A DNA stretch of 64,000 bases, taken from assembly GCF_023667495.1 (NCBI RefSeq), contig NZ_JAMOZL010000019.1, positions 1-64,000 of the forward strand. Direction: 5' to 3'. The stretch comes from Dyadobacter sp. MSC1_007 (GTDB lineage Bacteria; Bacteroidota; Bacteroidia; Cytophagales; Spirosomataceae). The notes under the pieces are model-generated. The model did no database searches. It saw nothing but the letters and a program-made list of their open reading frames with translations, and was not told the DNA's origin. Shown here in pieces: positions 60,360-64,000 of this stretch. A program made the translations under genes and the position numbers. Position 1 is the stretch's first letter. Each line of letters begins with the position of its first letter.

Positions 60360-63011
60360 CTACTTCTTTTGCTGAGAAAGGAAAGTTATCAACGAAGCGA
60401 ACTCCTCATAAGAAAGCTCGTTAGCTAACCCTGGCGGCATCATGGAAGTTTCCATTTCCTTACGTGAAACGATATCGGAGACCTTGATGGTGTTCACCTG
60501 GCCGGCAATATCGCGGATCACTAGTTTTTCTGCGGATTCCTCCGAAACGAAACCCATATAAGTTTTATCGCCTTTCGCAGTGATGAGCACCGACGCAAAT
60601 CCTTGTGAGATGGATGCATTCGGTTTAAGGATCGATTCGGCGATCTGCTCCCGGTTCATGATCGAACCGATCTGCCCCATAAATGGTCCTTTCATTACCT
60701 CACTTTTGCTCAGGCTGTGGCATGCAACGCAACCTTGCTTGGCAAAAAGCAACTTGCCCACCGCGGGGTCACCTTTGATTTTAGCCATCGCCAGCATAAC
60801 GTCTTCAATGGACGACTCCCCAACCTGTCCTTTTTTATTACGGATTTTATTAAAATCTACTTTGACTTCCTCCTTCGCTGCCGCCACTTCTTCCTCCCCG
60901 AACTCGGCGATACCCAGCCGGAGCTTCCCATTCAGTTCTGCAAAAAACTGTTTTCCGGCTTCATCGGCTTTGCCCCACTGCGCCATGAGAAAATCCTTGG
61001 CTTTGTCAGATGATTCCCAGGTGATGGATTTATAATACGGGCCATGCGTATCCGGGCGTGTGCTCCACCACCATGAGCCGTCATAATCTGCCTCTTTTTT
61101 GTAAAGCCGGGCCAATGTAACCAGGATCTGCTCTTTCAGTACTTTGTCGCCGGCCCTCTCGTATGCCGCTATTAATCCGGAAACGGCCTTGGGATCATGC
61201 ATATAACGCAATGCCCACAAGGCTATCGTCGAATTTTCTGTCCCAATCGCTTTCACACAGGCGTCCACGGCGTTGAGCGTTACCAATGCGCGCACAGCGA
61301 TATGCGGAGGCACAATAGCAGAGTTAGGTGTAGCGTGAGGTCCTTCTCCCCCTTTTGAGGGTGCGACAAATGACGATGGTACTTTTACTTTCAGCAGTGC
61401 CTGGGCTGCCTGTGGTCTTCCCAGGCGTCCCAGGCCTACCATTGCCGCTACCTGCACGCGCGGCGAACCGTCCTGCATTGCTTTTAGGAACGGCTCAATG
61501 GGCACATTGGTCAGGGTTTTCTTACGGTCGGTCAATGCACGCAATGCAAATTCGCGCACATCCTCATCCGAAGTCAATTTGACAAGATTATCAGCGGCAT
61601 CCATTCCAGCCGCCTGCGCGTAGGTGAATATCGCCGCGACCCGAACATAGAGCGGCAATGCTTTGTCGGACGCAATGCCCCAGGAAGCTTTGGCAGCATC
61701 CTTACCAGGGCGCGCCAGGAGCTCCTGTTGCGCTGCAAGGCGCTGCACCGCACTCTCTGATTTGAGCAATGCGGCCAGCTGTTTTACCGAAGACTTTTTG
61801 ATGTCCTTAAATTCTTTGTACTGCCAGCTTTTAGGCACTGCTCTTACGACAAACCCTTTTCCGGGATTTCCCGAGTAGCCGGCGCCATCCCAGGCCGCCA
61901 GATACATACGGCCCGAAGCATCAATGTCCAGGTCGGTTACTTGCGCTAGCTTGATAAATTCTTCTTCTTTTTGCTGGAAAGTGGCACCGTCCGGCGTCAA
62001 TCTGTGCACGTACACTTGGCTGCGGCCCCAGTCGGCCATCATTGGCACCCGGTTGTATTTGTCCGGCCAGGTAGGATCGTCCATAAATAAAGAACCAGTT
62101 CCGGAGCCACCGCCCAAATCGATCAATGCAGGAATAATTTCTTCTGTAAAATGCTTGAACAAAACCGGATAACCGTATTCACCCGTTTGAATTTGATTGC
62201 TAAACCGGATGTTCCAGCCGCCGCCGTCGTTGGTATTGTCACGGGTAAAAATATTCATATAAGCGTCGATGGCGACATCATATATATTACGCATACCGTG
62301 CGTGTAAACCTCCATTTCAGTACCATCAGGTCGCACGCGAACGATACCGCCTCCCAATTGGGTCAATTTCTTTCCCGAGCGGTCTACTGCGTCATGGAAA
62401 CCAAAGTCACCGACCGCAATATAAATCCAGCCGTCGATACCCATCCGGATACCGTTTGTGGAGTGGTCGGTGCCGCGGCTTTGCAGGAATTTGCGTGAGC
62501 TGATATTCTGAATCAAAGGCTTGGACAGGCCGTCTGCCACACCGTCCTGGTTTTTATCCTCAAAAACAACCAGGTCCATCCCGGATGCCTTCTTGGTTTC
62601 ACTTGAAAAAGTAGTATGTAACACGAAAACATTATCACCCTGAGCGATAATGCCACGTGGATTGTCCACCATTGCAAAGGTGGTATGCTTATCGACCTTG
62701 CCGTCGTTGTTGGAATCCACCAGTCTTACTATACTACCTTTACCCGGCGTTTTACCTAAGGAACCAATCATATCCACTCCCACATATACTTCGCCGCTGG
62801 GAGCTACTGCCAGACAAGCCGGGCTTGGAGTAAGGTCATGGCCAGCGAAATGTGTGATATTCAGATCGGAAGGCCAGGCGGCTGCATTAGGCAGCGTGTC
62901 GATTTTCATGAGGGCTTTTTCGGCCGGACGCTCGCTCTTAGGTGACAGGAGCGGGCTGGTCCAGAACAGGACCAACAAGCTTCCGAGGAGGCTTAATGTA
63001 ATTTTTAACAT
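60360..63011 (-). CDS. PVC-type haem-binding protein with sugar-dehydrogenase-like propeller, HEAT repeats and cytochrome c
   Basis: The 883-residue secreted protein has a signal peptide (about 1-18), a PQQ-type/NHL-like beta-propeller domain (about 50-395; HFAGHDLTPSPACLAVAPSG, IVRLVDSNNDGKVDK, IRMGIDGWIYIAVGDFGFHD), a HEAT-repeat region (about 415-640) and a C-terminal cytochrome c domain with haem motif CVACH (Cys761, Cys764, His765) and a late Met-rich EMETSMMPPGL segment. Such proteins are common in Planctomycetes and Bacteroidota, where they are thought to be periplasmic dehydrogenases. The acceptor or substrate is not known. A minus-strand TAATTTTG element lies at 63023-63030. Confidence 0.9.
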   Translation of the reverse strand: MLKITLSLLGSLLVLFWTSPLLSPKSERPAEKALMKIDTLPNAAAWPSDLNITHFAGHDLTPSPACLAVAPSGEVYVGVDMIGSLGKTPGKGSIVRLVDSNNDGKVDKHTTFAMVDNPRGIIAQGDNVFVLHTTFSSETKKASGMDLVVFEDKNQDGVADGLSKPLIQNISSRKFLQSRGTDHSTNGIRMGIDGWIYIAVGDFGFHDAVDRSGKKLTQLGGGIVRVRPDGTEMEVYTHGMRNIYDVAIDAYMNIFTRDNTNDGGGWNIRFSNQIQTGEYGYPVLFKHFTEEIIPALIDLGGGSGTGSLFMDDPTWPDKYNRVPMMADWGRSQVYVHRLTPDGATFQQKEEEFIKLAQVTDLDIDASGRMYLAAWDGAGYSGNPGKGFVVRAVPKSWQYKEFKDIKKSSVKQLAALLKSESAVQRLAAQQELLARPGKDAAKASWGIASDKALPLYVRVAAIFTYAQAAGMDAADNLVKLTSDEDVREFALRALTDRKKTLTNVPIEPFLKAMQDGSPRVQVAAMVGLGRLGRPQAAQALLKVKVPSSFVAPSKGGEGPHATPNSAIVPPHIAVRALVTLNAVDACVKAIGTENSTIALWALRYMHDPKAVSGLIAAYERAGDKVLKEQILVTLARLYKKEADYDGSWWWSTRPDTHGPYYKSITWESSDKAKDFLMAQWGKADEAGKQFFAELNGKLRLGIAEFGEEEVAAAKEEVKVDFNKIRNKKGQVGESSIEDVMLAMAKIKGDPAVGKLLFAKQGCVACHSLSKSEVMKGPFMGQIGSIMNREQIAESILKPNASISQGFASVLITAKGDKTYMGFVSEESAEKLVIRDIAGQVNTIKVSDIVSRKEMETSMMPPGLANELSYEEFASLITFLSQQKK

Positions 63012-63022
63012 AAATAATTAAA

Positions 63023-63030
63023 CAAAATTA
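63023..63030 (-). promoter_or_regulatory. Candidate -7 element for the haem-protein gene
   Basis: CAAAATTA on the plus strand is TAATTTTG on the minus strand. It is only 12 bases from the ATG, leaving a very short leader, so confidence is low. Confidence 0.3.
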
Positions 63031-63123
63031 ATTCAACTCCTTCAATCAGAGCGATTTTATATAGTACACAGTGTATTAAAATAGGATTCTGAACATAACT
63101 ACTCTAAAAATGCCTGCATTGCC

Positions 63124-64000
63124 TTACTTTCTATGGTGCAAGGCGAATTTCATAAACAATTCCGGCAATGCTTCCTGCTGGCCATGTAAGCTTGTGAAAT
63201 GAAAATGACGATCGATGGATAAACCCTCCACGTCAATGATCCTGCATTCTTTACTTTGCAGTTCCTTCAAAACCGCATGCACTGAAATAAAGGCCATACT
63301 ATCCGAATGCAGCAGGTACAGCTTCATGCTTTCGCTGCTGCTGAGCTGCATTTCCACATTCAGATCGGCAATATGCAGCCCAATGTACTTCAAAGCATGG
63401 GCGATTACTTCGAGCGTCCCGGATCCGGGCTCACGTAACAACAGCGGTATCTGACGTAGCTCCTGCGCTGTTACCACACCAGTCGGTGCGAGCGGGTTCT
63501 TGCTGTTGGCCACAAGCACTATTTCATCATTCAAAAACTCTGTATACTTAATGGCGGCATGCCTTGAGTATCCTTCGATTACGCCCAGGTCTATTTCCTT
63601 GTTTTGCAATGCTTGCTCGATCTCCTCGGTATTTTTCGTGGTAAGGGTGACCTCGATATTATGAAATTTCCGGTGAAATGCTGCCAATATCGGTGGCAGG
63701 ATGTATTGTGCTGCCGTGGTGCTGGCTCCTAGCCGCAATTTACCGCTGTGCCGCTGGGAGAGATTGTTGATTTCAAATTCAAGATTACGATATATTTCAA
63801 AGATCTGCTCGGCGTGATGCAGCAGGATTTCACCCGCTGGTGTAAGGCTGATCTTTGAGCCGTTGCGGTCGAAAAGTTTGGTTTTTAACTGGCTTTCCAA
63901 CTCATGAATATGCTTGGTGACCGCGGGCTGTGAGATAAAAAGTTCCGAGGCGGCTTTGGTAAAGCTCGAACGACGGGCGACGGTTTGGAAAACTTGCAAG
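63124..64000 (-). CDS. LysR family transcriptional regulator, N-terminus cut by window edge
   Basis: The visible 291 residues contain the winged helix-turn-helix (FTKAASELFISQPAVTKHIH) followed by a LysR-type effector domain (about 85-285; GKLRLGASTTAAQYILPPIL, LREPGSGTLEVIAHALKYIG). The first codons lie outside the window: the frame is still open at its edge, and normal proteins start about 6-10 residues earlier. The effector domain resembles the CysL/CbbR-like group. It follows the haem-protein gene by 112 bases on the minus strand (upstream of it) and may regulate something beyond the window. Confidence 0.9.
   Translation of the reverse strand, partial: LQVFQTVARRSSFTKAASELFISQPAVTKHIHELESQLKTKLFDRNGSKISLTPAGEILLHHAEQIFEIYRNLEFEINNLSQRHSGKLRLGASTTAAQYILPPILAAFHRKFHNIEVTLTTKNTEEIEQALQNKEIDLGVIEGYSRHAAIKYTEFLNDEIVLVANSKNPLAPTGVVTAQELRQIPLLLREPGSGTLEVIAHALKYIGLHIADLNVEMQLSSSESMKLYLLHSDSMAFISVHAVLKELQSKECRIIDVEGLSIDRHFHFTSLHGQQEALPELFMKFALHHRK

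Noticed and set aside
1-64000. Mobile elements, CRISPR arrays, tRNA or rRNA genes
   Set aside because: No transposase, integrase, spaced direct repeats or recognisable structured RNA was seen on reading both strands; a tRNA scan was not run.

Overview
The window looks like chromosomal DNA of a Bacteroidota bacterium of the order Cytophagales, most like Dyadobacter and its relatives. The signs are type IX secretion (T9SS) sorting domains, Bacteroidota-type promoters (TAnnTTTG, in places with TTG about 19 bases upstream), few recognisable Shine-Dalgarno sites, a fused malto-oligosyltrehalose synthase/4-alpha-glucanotransferase, and many orphan two-component parts. I saw no rRNA, tRNA, CRISPR array, transposase or prophage gene. 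The genus is an inference from gene content.

Layout. 1-10.7 kb is mostly housekeeping: a Dabb protein, uracil-DNA glycosylase, ApaG, a methyltransferase, a coupled pair of membrane proteins, a secreted GH43 glycosidase followed by what looks like the 3' remnant of a T9SS cargo gene, an EcsC protein, an MlaE-MlaF-MlaD lipid transporter operon and a free Hpt phosphotransfer protein. 10.7-32.8 kb is a large exopolysaccharide/glycan region. It holds two membrane-associated glycosyltransferases, a partner-switching module (membrane protein, receiver-SpoIIE phosphatase, STAS, anti-sigma-type ATPase) joined to an acyltransferase, a Wzx-type flippase, three glycosyltransferases, a hybrid histidine kinase, and a compact minus-strand operon: half-length TolC, Wzc-like protein, glycosyltransferase, a 48-residue membrane peptide, O-antigen ligase-like protein, GT4 enzyme. 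A hexapeptide acyltransferase, an initiating sugar transferase and a receiver protein close it.

33-38 kb carries an ECF sigma factor, a putative anti-sigma/TonB chimera and a divergent von Willebrand factor A protein, then a small lipoprotein/DUF4202 pair. 38-50.3 kb is an alpha-glucan/trehalose island: TreY-MalQ fusion, orphan receiver, GlgE, TreS-maltokinase fusion and GlgB, which give a trehalose to maltose to maltose-1-phosphate to branched glucan route. 50.4-56.4 kb has a HipA-like kinase with DUF3037 partner, three secreted Ig-like proteins (the last with a T9SS signal) and a membrane-anchored protein with a probable N-terminal DNA-binding fold. 56.5-64 kb is a mix: zinc-less oxidoreductase with divergent AraC regulator, small secreted protein, HEAT-repeat and NTF2-like proteins, a large PVC-type haem protein and a LysR regulator cut by the window edge.

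How it may fit together: the glycan region has enzymes for initiation, extension, flipping, acylation and export, and is interleaved with phosphorelay and partner-switching proteins. I infer that surface polysaccharide output is controlled post-translationally. No single entirely new system is proven by the sequence. The best candidates for unusual biology are the partner-switching/acyltransferase operon, the sugar transferase with a pseudo-receiver and a four-cysteine insert, the sigma/anti-sigma-TonB/vWA cluster, and the HipA-like/DUF3037 pair.
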